Shown piece after piece: positions 32,418-41,634 of a DNA stretch of 64,000 bases. The notes under the pieces were generated by a model, which saw nothing but the letters and a program-made list of their open reading frames with translations, did no database searches and was not told where the DNA came from. This stretch comes from Actinocrispum wychmicini (GTDB taxonomy: Bacteria; Actinomycetota; Actinomycetes; Mycobacteriales; Pseudonocardiaceae), in the NCBI RefSeq assembly GCF_004345645.1, contig NZ_SLWS01000005.1, forward strand, positions 791,466 to 855,465. The letters run 5' to 3'. How positions within the stretch are numbered: position 1 is the stretch's first letter; each line of letters begins with the position of its first letter. The translations under genes and the position numbers were made by a program.

Positions 32418-33368
32418 ATGCGTTCGTTCTATCCCCCGATCGAGCCGTACCAGACGGGCCTGCTCGATGTCGGTGACGGCCACGAGATCTATTGGGAGGT
32501 CAGCGGAAACCCGGTCGGGAAACCGGCGGTGGTGCTGCACGGCGGTCCGGGCGCGGGCACGGTCGCGGTGCAACGCCAGCACTTCAACCCGGAGTTCTAC
32601 CGGATCGTGCTGTTCGACCAGCGCGGAGCCGGCCGCAGCACACCGCATGTGGGTGACCCGGCGCACCATCTGGCCTCGAACACCACGTGGCACCTGGTGT
32701 CCGACATGGAGCGGTTGCGGGAGCACCTGGGGATCTCCCGCTGGCTGCTGTTCGGTGGTTCGTGGGGCGCGACGCTCGCCCTGGCGTACGCGCAGACGTA
32801 TCCGGACCGGGTCACCGAGATCGTCCTCCGTGGCGTTTTCACGTTGCGCGAGCAGGAGTTGACCTGGCTGTACGGCGGCGGGGCCGCGCATCTGTTCCCG
32901 GACGCCTGGGCCCGGTTCGTCGAGCCCGTCCCGGTGGCCGAGCGCGGCGACATGATCGCGGCGTACCACCGCTTGGTGTTCTCGGACGATCCCGAGGTGA
33001 GCACGGCCGCGGCACTGGCGTGGAGCCTGTGGGAAGGAGCCACGGTGTCCACTCAGGGCAGCGGCGGCGGCGGATACGCCGAGGAGAGGTTCGCGGTTTC
33101 CTTCGCGCGGATAGCGCTGCACTACTTCGTCAACCGCGGCTGGTTCGACGACGGCCAGCTGATCCGGGACGCGGGCAAGCTCGCCGGCATCCCCGGCACG
33201 ATCGTCAACGGCCGGTACGACCTGGTGACCCCGCCGATCACCGCGTACGACCTGTCCCGGGCCTGGCCGGACAGCGAGGTGGTGGTGTTGAACTTCGCCG
33301 GCCACGCGGTCGCCGACCCGGGAGTGGCCGACCACCTCAAGGCCGCCACCGACAAGTACGCCGGCTGA
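32418..33368 (+). CDS. Proline iminopeptidase (alpha/beta hydrolase)
   Basis: 316 aa, ATG at 32418. Begins MRSFYPPIEPYQTGLLDVGDG, HGGPGAG at residues 41-47 (oxyanion region), FDQRGAGRS, the nucleophile elbow GGSWG with Ser near 115, YAQTYPDRVTEIVLRG, and a late GRYDLVTPP and FAGH carrying the Asp and His. Length and motifs are those of PIP, which removes N-terminal proline from peptides in the cytosol. The start is only 31 bases from the divergent GST gene, and no clear ribosome-binding site is present, so a leaderless transcript is possible. Confidence 0.92.
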   Translation: MRSFYPPIEPYQTGLLDVGDGHEIYWEVSGNPVGKPAVVLHGGPGAGTVAVQRQHFNPEFYRIVLFDQRGAGRSTPHVGDPAHHLASNTTWHLVSDMERLREHLGISRWLLFGGSWGATLALAYAQTYPDRVTEIVLRGVFTLREQELTWLYGGGAAHLFPDAWARFVEPVPVAERGDMIAAYHRLVFSDDPEVSTAAALAWSLWEGATVSTQGSGGGGYAEERFAVSFARIALHYFVNRGWFDDGQLIRDAGKLAGIPGTIVNGRYDLVTPPITAYDLSRAWPDSEVVVLNFAGHAVADPGVADHLKAATDKYAG

Positions 33369-33394
33369 GTGCCTCGCCCAGGCACCCAGCCGGC
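33360..33394. terminator. Bidirectional hairpin terminator between proline iminopeptidase and panB
   Basis: Stem GCCGGCTGAGTGCCT / AGGCACCCAGCCGGC with one mismatch in 15 and a CGCCC loop; it begins inside the last codons and stop of the iminopeptidase gene and ends 6 bases before the panB stop. Confidence 0.75.
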
Positions 33395-33400
33395 GGGTGC

Positions 33401-34249
33401 TCAGTGGAAGGTGTGCTCCGGGGCCGGGAACTCACGGCCCTGGACTTCGGCGGCGAACTGTTTCACCGCGTCGGTCAGGACACCGGCCAGGTCCGCGTAC
33501 CGCTTCACGAACCGGGGTGCCTTGCCGGTGCGCAGGCCGGCCATGTCCTGCCAGACCAGGACCTGGCCGTCGCAGTCCGGGCCGGCGCCGATGCCGATCG
33601 TGGGGATCGCCAGCTCGTGCGTGACCTTCTTGGCGGTCTCGGCCGGGACCATCTCCATCACCACCGAGAACGCCCCGGCCTCCTGCAGGGCCACCGCGTC
33701 GGCGACCAGGGTGTCGCCGGCCGCGCCACGGCCCTGTACCCGGTAGCCGCCCAGGTTGTGCTCACTCTGCGGAGTGAATCCGATGTGGCCCATCACCGGG
33801 ATTCCGGCTGTGGTCAACGCTTTGACGTGCGGCGCGAAGTCGGCGCCGCCCTCCAGCTTCACCGCGTGCGCGCGGCCTTCCTTCATGAACCGTACGGCCG
33901 TTTCGACGGCCTGCGACACGGAAACCTGGTACGACCCGAACGGCAGGTCCGCCACCACGAGAGCGCGCTTGGTGGAACGGGTGACCGCGCGTACCAAGGG
34001 GACGAGTTCGTCGACCGTGACGGGCAAAGATGTGTCGTAGCCGTACACGTTGTTCGACGCCGAGTCGCCGACTAGGAGTACGGGAATCCCGGCGTTGTCG
34101 AAAATCGCTGCCGTGTACATGTCGTATGCGGTGAGCATGGCCCACGGCTCGCCGCGTTCCTTCAGCTCACGCAGGTGATGGATACGCACGCGCCTCGCGG
34201 GTTTGTCCGATGCGCCGGATCCGTACGGAGCTGCGAGCTCTGCAGACAT
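33401..34249 (-). CDS. panB: 3-methyl-2-oxobutanoate hydroxymethyltransferase
   Basis: 282 aa, ATG at 34249. PanB TIM barrel: MLTAYDMYTAAIFDNAGIPVLLVGDSASNNVYGYDTSLPVT near residues 39-78 with metal-ligand Asp, VADLPFGSYQ, VKLEGG near 130, VMGHIGFTPQSEH near 150, and IPTIGIGAGPDCDGQVLVWQD near 213. Catalyses transfer of hydroxymethyl from methylene-tetrahydrofolate to ketoisovalerate, the first step to pantothenate. Monocistronic here, with a 252-base upstream region. In M. tuberculosis panB (Rv2225) is in the same general neighbourhood between the RNase H fusion and glnA2. Confidence 0.96.
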   Translation of the reverse strand: MSAELAAPYGSGASDKPARRVRIHHLRELKERGEPWAMLTAYDMYTAAIFDNAGIPVLLVGDSASNNVYGYDTSLPVTVDELVPLVRAVTRSTKRALVVADLPFGSYQVSVSQAVETAVRFMKEGRAHAVKLEGGADFAPHVKALTTAGIPVMGHIGFTPQSEHNLGGYRVQGRGAAGDTLVADAVALQEAGAFSVVMEMVPAETAKKVTHELAIPTIGIGAGPDCDGQVLVWQDMAGLRTGKAPRFVKRYADLAGVLTDAVKQFAAEVQGREFPAPEHTFH

Positions 34250-34501
34250 CGTCGTCCACCGTCCCTTTCCTCGACGCCCACCAAGTGGGTCCCCGGGCTT
34301 GAGTTGGTTACGTCTGACAGGGTGACACCCGGCGTGTCGTCCCGCAGGACGGTGCGAGCAGCCTCACACCCCTAACCCGACTAGGGGCGGTCCTCCTCGC
34401 GACGTAATGATGGTCCGCGCGTCTCAGCCTTTCCGACGATGTGGTCACGCGGTGTCGTCCGGTTGGCTGATACGGGCACCGCACATCGGCAGGGACTTCA
34501 G

Positions 34502-37500
34502 ATGCGAGAAGCACAGCAGGCGTGGAAGCACAAAGCGGCCGGCGTCGTGGCCACGGTCGTGCAGATCGGCGCGCTCATGTCGCTGTTCCTGGAGCTGGCC
34601 ACGGACGACAGCAGGCTGCGCCGGTTCGTGGTGAACATCTCCGGGCTGCTCGGGCTGCCTGTCGACGAGAACCTGTTCATCTTCGTGGTGCTCCTGGTGC
34701 TCGGCGCGGCGCTGCGGCGGCGGAAACGGGCCGCGTTGTGGGCGCTGATGCTGTTTGAGGTCGGCACGCTGTTGTGGGCGGCCCTGGGCCAGGTGACCGC
34801 CGTCGTCGCGCCGGAGCTGCTGATCCCGCCGGACGCGCCGTACGACGCCGACGACGTGGTGATCTGGCTGGGCATCGTCGAAGGCTGCAGTGTCGCGATC
34901 CTGGTGCTGTTGATGGCGCTGCGGCCGGCGTTCCCCGCGCAGCAGGCGCCCGGCTCGCTGCGCCAGGCCCTCACGCTCCTGTTGGGTGGTCTGGCCGCGG
35001 TCACGGCCGTCGGCTGGGCGCTGACCGGGCCGTTCCCGGGCAACCTGCGGGACGTCGGCGGGAAACTCATCTGGTCGGCCAACCAGGCCACCGGTGAGCT
35101 CCTGGGCCTGCGCAACCTGGGCGTGGGCCGCGGGCCGGACTGGCTGTCGATCCTGTTGGACGTGCTCGGCGCCCTGGTCGCGGTCGCCGCGCTGGTCGTG
35201 TTCTTCCGTGGCCTGCGCACCATGCAGCTGCTCACGCCCGACCAGGAACTCAGGCTCCGGGAGTTGCTCGCGGAGCACGGCGAACGCGACTCGTTGGGGT
35301 ATTTCGCCACTCGACGCGACAAGAGCGTCGTGTTCGCTCCCAACGGGCGGGCCGCGGTCACGTATCGCGTGCTCGGCGGGACCAGTGTGGCCAGTGGTGA
35401 CCCGGTGGGTGACCCGGACAGCTGGCGGCAGGCCGTGGACGAGTGGCTCGCGCAGGCAGCCCGGTATGGCTGGACGCCCGGCGTCCTCGGCGCGAGCGAG
35501 GACGGCGCCCGCGTCTACACCGCGGCGGGCCTCAAGGCGCTGGAGATCGGCGACGAGGCCGTCCTGGACGTCCGCGAGTTCACCCTGGCCGGTCCGGAAC
35601 GCAAGACGGTCCGGCAGGCCGTGAACCGGATCGAACGCGCCGGCTACACCACGCGCGTGCGTCGCCATTCGGAGATCCCGGACGACGAGATGGCCACTCT
35701 GCTCAGCGCGGCCCAGCACTGGCGGGGTGCGCAGACCGAACGGGGCTTCTCGATGGCGTTGGGCCGGCTCGGCGATCCGAGCGACGGCCGGTGTGTGATG
35801 GTCGAGGCGTACGACGACGCCGGCCGGCTGCGCGGCCTGCTGTCGTTTGTGCCGTGGGGCAGGCGTGGACTGTCGCTTGACCTGATGCGACGTGACCGCG
35901 ACGCCGGCAACGGTCTCAACGAGTACATGCTCGCCGCCGTCATCGAGGCGAGCGGAAAGCTTGGCGCGCAACGGATCTCGTTGAACTTCGCGATGTTCCG
36001 CGCGGTGTTCGAGGAAGGTGAGAAGATCGGCGCCGGCCCGGTGCTGCGGGCGTGGCGGGCGATCCTGAGCCTTGCCTCCCGGTTCTTCCAACTGGAGTCG
36101 CTGTACCGGTCCAACGCCAAGTACGGCCCGGAATGGGAGCCGCGTTTCCTGTGCTACGGCCGGACCAGGCGGCTGCTGAAGGTCAGCATCGTGGCCGGCG
36201 CGCTGGAAGGGTTCGTGCCCAGTCCGCGTTCGCTGTTCCAGGGCCCGCGCGCACTGCGCCTGGAGACGGTCTCGAAGGACTTCCTGGAACGGGCGCGGCG
36301 GATCGACGAGTACGCGGCGAAGGCGCAGCCCAAGCCGATGCGCCGGCCCGAGCAGGTCCGGGTGCGGCTGGCGAAGCTGGACCGGCTGCGGTCGTCCGGC
36401 CGTGACCCGTACCCCGCCGGCTTCGAGCGGGACGTCCAGCTGGCCGAGCTGAAGGCGCTGTACGGCGAACTGGGGCCGGACGAGCGGACCGGCAAGCGGG
36501 TGCGGATCGCCGGCCGGGTGACCGCCAGCCGGGACATGGGCGGGCTGTGTTTCGTCCGGCTCAAGGACTTCAGCGGGGAACTGCAGGTCATGCTGGTCCG
36601 CGCGGAGCTCAACGGCGGCCTGGCGGCCTGGCGGTCGTCGGTGGACCTGGGCGACCACGTGGGGGTGTGCGGTGAGATCGTCACCTCCAAACGGGGTGAG
36701 CTGTCCGTCCTCGCGGAGAGCTGGACGGTCACCGCGAAGTGTCTGCATCCCTTGCCGGACAAGCGAAAGGGCCTGTCCGACCCGGAGACCAGGGTCCGCC
36801 AGCGGTATCTGGACCTGGTGGTCAACCCGGACTCGGCGGCCATGTTGAAGCTGCGGTCCACTGTGGTCCGGGCGCTCCGCGACGAGCTGCACACCAGGGA
36901 CTACCTCGAAGTCGAGACGCCGATGCTGCAGACCGTGCACGGCGGCGCGAACGCACGTCCGTTCATCACCCACATCAACGCGTACGACATGCGGATGTAC
37001 CTGCGGATCGCGCCCGAGCTGTACCTCAAGCGGCTGTGCGTGGCCGGTGTCGAGCGCGTCTTCGAGCTGAACCGGAACTTCCGCAACGAAGGCGCGGACG
37101 CCACGCACAACCCGGAATTCACCATGCTGGAGGCGTATCAGGCGTACGCCGACTACACGACCATGCGTCTGCTGGCGCAGAACCTCGTGCAACACGCCGC
37201 GCGCGCCGCGTACGGCGAGGCAGTGGTTCGCCGTGGTGACGAGGAGTTCGACATCTCCGGCGACTGGCCGGTCGTGACCGTCCACGATGGAGTCTCGCGC
37301 GCGCTCGGCGAGGAGGTCACCCCGGACACCCCGGTCGGCGAGCTGCGCAAGCTGCTCAGCCGGGCCGGGATCGTGCTGGACGAGGAGTACGGGCCCGGGC
37401 ACCTCGTGCAGAAGGCGTACGAGTACCTGGTCGAGGGGAACACGGTCGTGCCGACCTTCTACACCGACTTCCCGACCGACACGTCCCCGTTGACCAGGCG

Positions 37501-37804
37501 GCACCGGCTCGACGGCCGGCTGGCCGAGCGGTGGGACCTGGTCGCGTTCGGCAGCGAGATCGGCACCGCCTACACCGAGCTGACCGACCCGATCGAGCAG
37601 CGGGGCCGCCTGGAGGCGCAGTCGCTGCGAGCGGCGAGCGGCGACGTCGAAGCCATGGAACTGGACGAGGACTTCCTGCGGGCGCTGGAACACGGCATGC
37701 CGCCGACTGGGGGGATGGGAATGGGCGTGGACAGGTTGCTGATGATGTTGACCGGGTCGTCGATCCGGCAGACTGTCTTGTTCCCGTTCGCCCGCCCACG
37801 CTGA
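34502..37804 (+). CDS. lysX: LysX: lysylphosphatidylglycerol synthase fused to lysyl-tRNA synthetase
   Basis: 1100 aa from ATG 34502. Residues about 10-225 hold several membrane helices; 250-560 are the DUF2156/MprF-like lysyl-transferase (FAPNGRAAVTYRVLGG, LLSFVPWGRRGLSLDLMRRD, RISLNFAMFRAVFE, LYRSNAKYGPEWEPRF). Residues about 590-760 are an OB-fold anticodon domain (RIAGRVTASRDMGG) and 770-1095 a class II synthetase with motif 2 FRNEGADATHNPEFTMLEAY and motif 3 GMGMGVDRLLMML. It charges tRNA-Lys and moves lysine to phosphatidylglycerol, lowering membrane charge and resisting cationic peptides. A little shorter than the mycobacterial protein (about 1172). Confidence 0.95.
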   Translation: MREAQQAWKHKAAGVVATVVQIGALMSLFLELATDDSRLRRFVVNISGLLGLPVDENLFIFVVLLVLGAALRRRKRAALWALMLFEVGTLLWAALGQVTAVVAPELLIPPDAPYDADDVVIWLGIVEGCSVAILVLLMALRPAFPAQQAPGSLRQALTLLLGGLAAVTAVGWALTGPFPGNLRDVGGKLIWSANQATGELLGLRNLGVGRGPDWLSILLDVLGALVAVAALVVFFRGLRTMQLLTPDQELRLRELLAEHGERDSLGYFATRRDKSVVFAPNGRAAVTYRVLGGTSVASGDPVGDPDSWRQAVDEWLAQAARYGWTPGVLGASEDGARVYTAAGLKALEIGDEAVLDVREFTLAGPERKTVRQAVNRIERAGYTTRVRRHSEIPDDEMATLLSAAQHWRGAQTERGFSMALGRLGDPSDGRCVMVEAYDDAGRLRGLLSFVPWGRRGLSLDLMRRDRDAGNGLNEYMLAAVIEASGKLGAQRISLNFAMFRAVFEEGEKIGAGPVLRAWRAILSLASRFFQLESLYRSNAKYGPEWEPRFLCYGRTRRLLKVSIVAGALEGFVPSPRSLFQGPRALRLETVSKDFLERARRIDEYAAKAQPKPMRRPEQVRVRLAKLDRLRSSGRDPYPAGFERDVQLAELKALYGELGPDERTGKRVRIAGRVTASRDMGGLCFVRLKDFSGELQVMLVRAELNGGLAAWRSSVDLGDHVGVCGEIVTSKRGELSVLAESWTVTAKCLHPLPDKRKGLSDPETRVRQRYLDLVVNPDSAAMLKLRSTVVRALRDELHTRDYLEVETPMLQTVHGGANARPFITHINAYDMRMYLRIAPELYLKRLCVAGVERVFELNRNFRNEGADATHNPEFTMLEAYQAYADYTTMRLLAQNLVQHAARAAYGEAVVRRGDEEFDISGDWPVVTVHDGVSRALGEEVTPDTPVGELRKLLSRAGIVLDEEYGPGHLVQKAYEYLVEGNTVVPTFYTDFPTDTSPLTRRHRLDGRLAERWDLVAFGSEIGTAYTELTDPIEQRGRLEAQSLRAASGDVEAMELDEDFLRALEHGMPPTGGMGMGVDRLLMMLTGSSIRQTVLFPFARPR

Positions 37805-38490
37805 TGGCGGCCCGCTGGGGGGCGTCCGTCCTGTTGGTGGTCGCGGCGGTCACGTACTCGGCCTGGCTGGTCGAGTTGTTCTTACCCGACCGGCTGTCGC
37901 TGCTGGAGGCGTATGTCAGCGAGTACAGCGCGGTCGGACAGCCGTATCGGATGTTGTTCCGTACCACCGACATGATCGCGGCGATCTGCCTGTTATCGGC
38001 CGCGTTCCTGATCGCCCGTAGGGTTCCGCGGAGCTGGCTGGTGGTCACCGGGTTGGCCGTGCTGGGCCTTTCCACGCTGGCCGACGCCAACTTCACGTTG
38101 GACTGCGCGAGCTCGGTGAGCGCGGCCTGCCGCGAGGTCAAGGCCGAGGGCGCGGTGTCCCTCACGGACCATCTGCACATCGTGACGTCGGTCCTGTCCG
38201 ACCTGGGCATGGCGATCGCCGCGCTCGGCGCGGTCCGGTTGGCCCGCCGCGGAACGCTGCCGTGGTTGGGATTCGCGCTGATCGGGGTGACCGGCCTGGC
38301 CATCGCGTTCCTCGACCCGCTGGGGCCGGGCCACTTCGCCGGCGCGATCCTGCGGGTCCAGCTCATTGTTGTCGGAGTCGGCCTGGTCGTCGGTGCCCGC
38401 TGGCTGACCAGGATCCAGGGCGGGAACCCGCCGCCCGAGGCGCCTGTCGAACGGGTTCTCTCCACCCAGGGATCTCAACCCGGGGGTTGA
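37804..38490 (+). CDS. DUF998-family membrane protein
   Basis: 228 aa; its ATG shares one base with the lysX stop (TGATG), so it is co-translated with lysX. About six hydrophobic segments (VLLVVAAVTYSAWLVELFL; MIAAICLLSAAFLIA; WLVVTGLAVLGLSTLADA; ILSVL-like DHLHIVTSVLSDLGMAIAALGAV; WLGFALIGVTGLAIAFL; VQLIVVGVGLVVGARWL), with conserved HLH between segments 3 and 4, typical of DUF998. A membrane protein next to lysX is also found in mycobacteria (recalled, Rv1639c). A role in lipid handling with LysX is inference. Confidence 0.8.
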   Translation: MAARWGASVLLVVAAVTYSAWLVELFLPDRLSLLEAYVSEYSAVGQPYRMLFRTTDMIAAICLLSAAFLIARRVPRSWLVVTGLAVLGLSTLADANFTLDCASSVSAACREVKAEGAVSLTDHLHIVTSVLSDLGMAIAALGAVRLARRGTLPWLGFALIGVTGLAIAFLDPLGPGHFAGAILRVQLIVVGVGLVVGARWLTRIQGGNPPPEAPVERVLSTQGSQPGG

Positions 38491-38547
38491 GCGGGTTCCA
38501 ACCTCACGGCGAAGCCAAGCCGTGACTGAATAGCCACGATACCGGGT

Positions 38548-39132
38548 ATGAAGAAACTTCTTCCCAGCATTGTCCTCAACGCGGTCGTGCCGTTCCTGAT
38601 CTACGTCCTGCTTCGGCCGCACGTGGACACCGACCTGGTCGCGTTGGCCGTCGCGTCCTCGTTCTCGGCGGTGTACACGATCGTGATGTTCGTCTGGCGC
38701 AGGCGGATCGATCCCGTCGGTGCGGTCGCTGTGGTTGCCTACGTCGTCGTGCTGGCGATTTCGCTGCTGTCCGGCGGGAACGAGTTCGTGCTCAAGGTGA
38801 ACGACACCCTCATCACCGGCCCGGTCGGCGTGGCCTTCCTGGTGTCCGTGCTCGCCGGCAAGCCGTTGCACCTCGTGATCCACCAGGTCGTCGCCAAACG
38901 CAGGGGACTGGAGGTGAAGCCGGCCGTGCGACGCGGTTCAGCCGTGGCCAGCCTGCTCATCGGCGCCACGCTGACGGTTCACGCGACTGTGGTGATCCTG
39001 ATGGCGCTGTCGTTGCCGACAGGGGAGTTCCTCGCCGTGCAACGGCCCGTCGGGTTGTCGATCATCGGCGTCGGGGTGGCGGCGATCATGTGGCACCGCC
39101 GCCGGGTCAGCCTTCTCGCCAGGCGTTCGTGA
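38548..39132 (+). CDS. VC0807-like small polytopic membrane protein
   Basis: 194 aa, ATG at 38548. Starts KKLLPSIVLNAVVPFLIYVLLRPHVDTDLVALAVASSFSAVYTIVMFVWRRRIDPVGA, a pattern shared by VC0807-family and septation-A-like membrane proteins, with five or so membrane segments. Function not established. 57 bases downstream of the DUF998 gene, so possibly the last gene of the lysX transcript. Its 3' end overlaps the convergent nadE gene by 26 bases. Confidence 0.65.
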   Translation: MKKLLPSIVLNAVVPFLIYVLLRPHVDTDLVALAVASSFSAVYTIVMFVWRRRIDPVGAVAVVAYVVVLAISLLSGGNEFVLKVNDTLITGPVGVAFLVSVLAGKPLHLVIHQVVAKRRGLEVKPAVRRGSAVASLLIGATLTVHATVVILMALSLPTGEFLAVQRPVGLSIIGVGVAAIMWHRRRVSLLARRS

Positions 39133-40822
39133 TGGGCAGCCGCCGGTCCCGGCCGAACGCCTTCAGGGTGATCTTCGTACCCGGCGGGTACTGGCGGCGC
39201 TTGTACTCGGCCGCGTCGACCATCCGCAGCACCCGGTCGATCACCTCGGCCGGGAAGCCTTGCGCGACCAGGTCGTCGTAGCCCCGGTCGCCTTCGACGT
39301 AGTCGTCCAGGATGTCGTCGAGCAGCTCGTACGGCGGCAGCGAGTCGGTGTCCAGCTGGCCGGGCCGCAGCTCGGCGGACGGCGGTTTGGTGATGGAGTT
39401 CTCCGGGATCGGCGGGATCTCGCCGCGTTTCTCGGCCTCCGCGTTGCGCCACCGGGCCAGCGCCCACACCAGCGTCTTCGGGACGTCCTTGATCGGCGCG
39501 AACCCGCCGACCGCGTCGCCGTAGATGGTCGAGTAGCCGACCGCCAGCTCGGTCTTGTTGCCGGTGGCCAGCACCAGGTGACCGTGCTGGTTGGACAGGC
39601 CCATCAGGGTCACACCCCGGCACCGGGCCTGCACGTTCTCCTCGGCCAGACCGGTCAGGCCGAGTTGGCCGACGAACACCTCGACCATGTCTCCGATCGG
39701 CTGCACCTGGTAGTGGGCGCCGATTCGGCGGGCGAGGTCGGCCGCGTCGTCCTTCGAGTGGTCACTGGAGTACTGGGAGGGCAACGAAACCCCGTGCACC
39801 GCGCCGCCGCCCAACGCGTCCGCGGCGAGCGCGGCCACGACCGCGGAGTCGATGCCGCCGGACATGCCGAACGTCACCGACCGGAAGCCGTTCTTCTGCG
39901 CGTAGTCCCGCAGCCCGGTGACCAGGGCGAACCAGACCTCGGCCTCCTCCGGCAACGGTTCGGCGATCGGCGGGGCCGGCTGCGGCGGGTACGCCGGCAG
40001 CGGGTCGTCCGCCAGCAGCACCCGCCGGACGTCGAACTCGCCGAACCGCCCTTCGGTCCGTGGCGCGGTCCCCGGCAGATCCAGGTCGACGACCATCAGG
40101 TGCTCGACGAACTGCGGCGCGCGGGTCAGCAGCCTGCCTTCCTGGGTGACGACGATCGAGTCGCCGTCGAACACCAACTCGTCCTGGCCGCCGATCAGGT
40201 TCACGTACGCGAGCGGCGCGCCCGCTTCGGCCGCCCGCCGGGCCACCAACGGCAGCCGCTGGTCGTCCTTGTTGCGTTCGTACGGCGAGGCGTTGGGGGA
40301 GACGACGAGGTCGACGCCGGCCTGGCCGAGGGCGGCGATCGGGCCGCCGTCCTGCCAGATGTCCTCGCAGATCACCATGCCGATCTCCAGGCCGTGCAGC
40401 CGGACGACGTCGAGCTCGGTGCCGGGCTGGTAGTAGCGGCGCTCGTCGAACACCCCGTAGTTGGGCAGGTGGTGCTTGAACTGCTTCGCCACGACCTTGC
40501 CCTGGTACAGCACGGCCGCGGCGTTGCGCGGGCCGACCTCGTCCAGGTCCAGGTAGCCCACAAAAGCGGCCACGTCACCGCAGCCGGCGTCGGCCAGGCG
40601 GACGGCAAGCTCGTCCAGCGTGCGGCGGGAGGCGTGCGCGAACGACTCACGCAACGCCAGGTCCTCCACCGGGTAGCCGGTGAGGCACATCTCTGGGAAC
40701 ACCACGACGTGCGCCCCGGCCTCGGCGGCCTTACGGGACCACTCCACGATCAGGTCGGCATTGCCGGCCAGGTCGCCTACCCGGGCGTTGACCTGGGCGG
40801 CTGCGATGCGTAGCTGCGGCAT
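39107..40822 (-). CDS. nadE: Glutamine-dependent NAD+ synthetase
   Basis: 571 aa. ATG at 40822 (MPQLRIAAAQVN) has AGAGGA 7 bases upstream; another ATG at 40840 adds 6 residues. N-terminal nitrilase-type glutaminase with the triad Glu44 (VFPEMCLTG), Lys near 116 (FKHHLPNYGVF) and Cys near 150 (VICEDIW). C-terminal synthetase with PP-loop FGMSGGIDSAVVAALA near residues 314-328 and LATGNKTELAVGYSTIYGDAVGGFAPIKDV. Amidates deamido-NAD using ammonia channelled from glutamine. At 571 residues it is the shorter bacterial two-domain type, not the longer form (about 680) I recall for M. tuberculosis. Confidence 0.94.
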   Translation of the reverse strand: MPQLRIAAAQVNARVGDLAGNADLIVEWSRKAAEAGAHVVVFPEMCLTGYPVEDLALRESFAHASRRTLDELAVRLADAGCGDVAAFVGYLDLDEVGPRNAAAVLYQGKVVAKQFKHHLPNYGVFDERRYYQPGTELDVVRLHGLEIGMVICEDIWQDGGPIAALGQAGVDLVVSPNASPYERNKDDQRLPLVARRAAEAGAPLAYVNLIGGQDELVFDGDSIVVTQEGRLLTRAPQFVEHLMVVDLDLPGTAPRTEGRFGEFDVRRVLLADDPLPAYPPQPAPPIAEPLPEEAEVWFALVTGLRDYAQKNGFRSVTFGMSGGIDSAVVAALAADALGGGAVHGVSLPSQYSSDHSKDDAADLARRIGAHYQVQPIGDMVEVFVGQLGLTGLAEENVQARCRGVTLMGLSNQHGHLVLATGNKTELAVGYSTIYGDAVGGFAPIKDVPKTLVWALARWRNAEAEKRGEIPPIPENSITKPPSAELRPGQLDTDSLPPYELLDDILDDYVEGDRGYDDLVAQGFPAEVIDRVLRMVDAAEYKRRQYPPGTKITLKAFGRDRRLPITNAWREG

Positions 40823-40884
40823 GCCGACATCCTCTCGCATGTTTTCGCCTCACAGGCAAAAATGTGGCCCACGAATCACCAGGA

Positions 40885-41634
40885 TCAGTCATCACCCGGC
40901 CGGCGGGCAACCGGGGCGGTGGCGCCGGCCGGGTAGTCGACCGTGCACACAAGGGCGTCGCGTCGTGCCTCCGCGCCGGGCGGGCTGATCAGCGGGCTCG
41001 CGCTGTGCTTGTACCTCGAATCGTCGAAGATCACGAACTCGCCCGGCTGGAGCGTCGCCCCCACAACGACCTCGTCGCCGTTGTGCAGGCTGGTCTCCGC
41101 CCCGGTCCCGACCTTGTCCAGAACGTAGACGACGATGAATTGCTCGTGGTCCCGATGCGGCCCGGTGACCACCTGGGTCCGGGTCCGGAAAAGGTTGACG
41201 CCGAAAGTCCCGCGCGCGAGCCGGGATTCCACCGGAACGAGGGAAAGAACGCCGGTGACCCAGGTCGAGAACATAGCGTCCCGCAGGAGTTCGATCCGGG
41301 CGAATTCGCGGGGGCCTCGCCGTCCGTGCCGATCGGGGATGGCGATGGTGTCGTGTTCGGTCAGGGCGACTTCGGTGGGAGACGTCCAGGCGTAATGGAT
41401 CACGTCCCGGGCCCGTTCCCGGTCGGCGGGGACATCGTCGGGGTAACGCCGCAGGACATCCTCGGTGAAGTACGTACTGTGGAAGTGCTGCCGGAACTCG
41501 GCCGGCATGCCCAACAGCCGGTCGTCGCCGATGAAGTAACCATCGTCGCGCATGTGCTTCCACACCAGTTCTGGATCTTCACACCTGATCACGTAGTGGC
41601 CCCAAACGGAATAGACGATATCGATCGCGTTCAT
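40885..41634 (-). CDS. 2-oxoglutarate/Fe(II) dioxygenase, IDO-like (PF10014 type)
   Basis: 249 aa; ATG at 41634 overlaps the stop of the XRE regulator gene (ATGA). Double-stranded beta-helix motif HRDHEQFIVVYVL near residue 159 gives the His-X-Asp ligands, GDEVVVGATLQPGEFVIFDDSRYKHSASPL near 190-215 gives the distal His, and RRDALVCTVDYP holds the 2-oxoglutarate Arg. The spacing and length match the bacterial amino-acid hydroxylases related to L-isoleucine dioxygenase. Substrate unknown; a free aliphatic amino acid is plausible. Unusual in being locked translationally to a DUF5753-type regulator. Confidence 0.72.
   Translation of the reverse strand: MNAIDIVYSVWGHYVIRCEDPELVWKHMRDDGYFIGDDRLLGMPAEFRQHFHSTYFTEDVLRRYPDDVPADRERARDVIHYAWTSPTEVALTEHDTIAIPDRHGRRGPREFARIELLRDAMFSTWVTGVLSLVPVESRLARGTFGVNLFRTRTQVVTGPHRDHEQFIVVYVLDKVGTGAETSLHNGDEVVVGATLQPGEFVIFDDSRYKHSASPLISPPGAEARRDALVCTVDYPAGATAPVARRPGDD

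Noticed and set aside
34369..34387. CCCCTA-N7-TAGGGG palindrome between panB and lysX
   Set aside because: Short arms and no matching second site or neighbouring regulator; could be chance in a GC-rich gap.
34445..37693. 1082-codon open frame on the minus strand opposite lysX
   Set aside because: Antisense shadow; the lysX reading frame is unmistakable.
40842..40861. TTTTCGCCT-cac-AGGCAAAA hairpin near the nadE start as terminator
   Set aside because: On the minus strand, where the neighbouring genes run, the stem is followed by A-residues and not T; stem is short and bulged. Function unclear.
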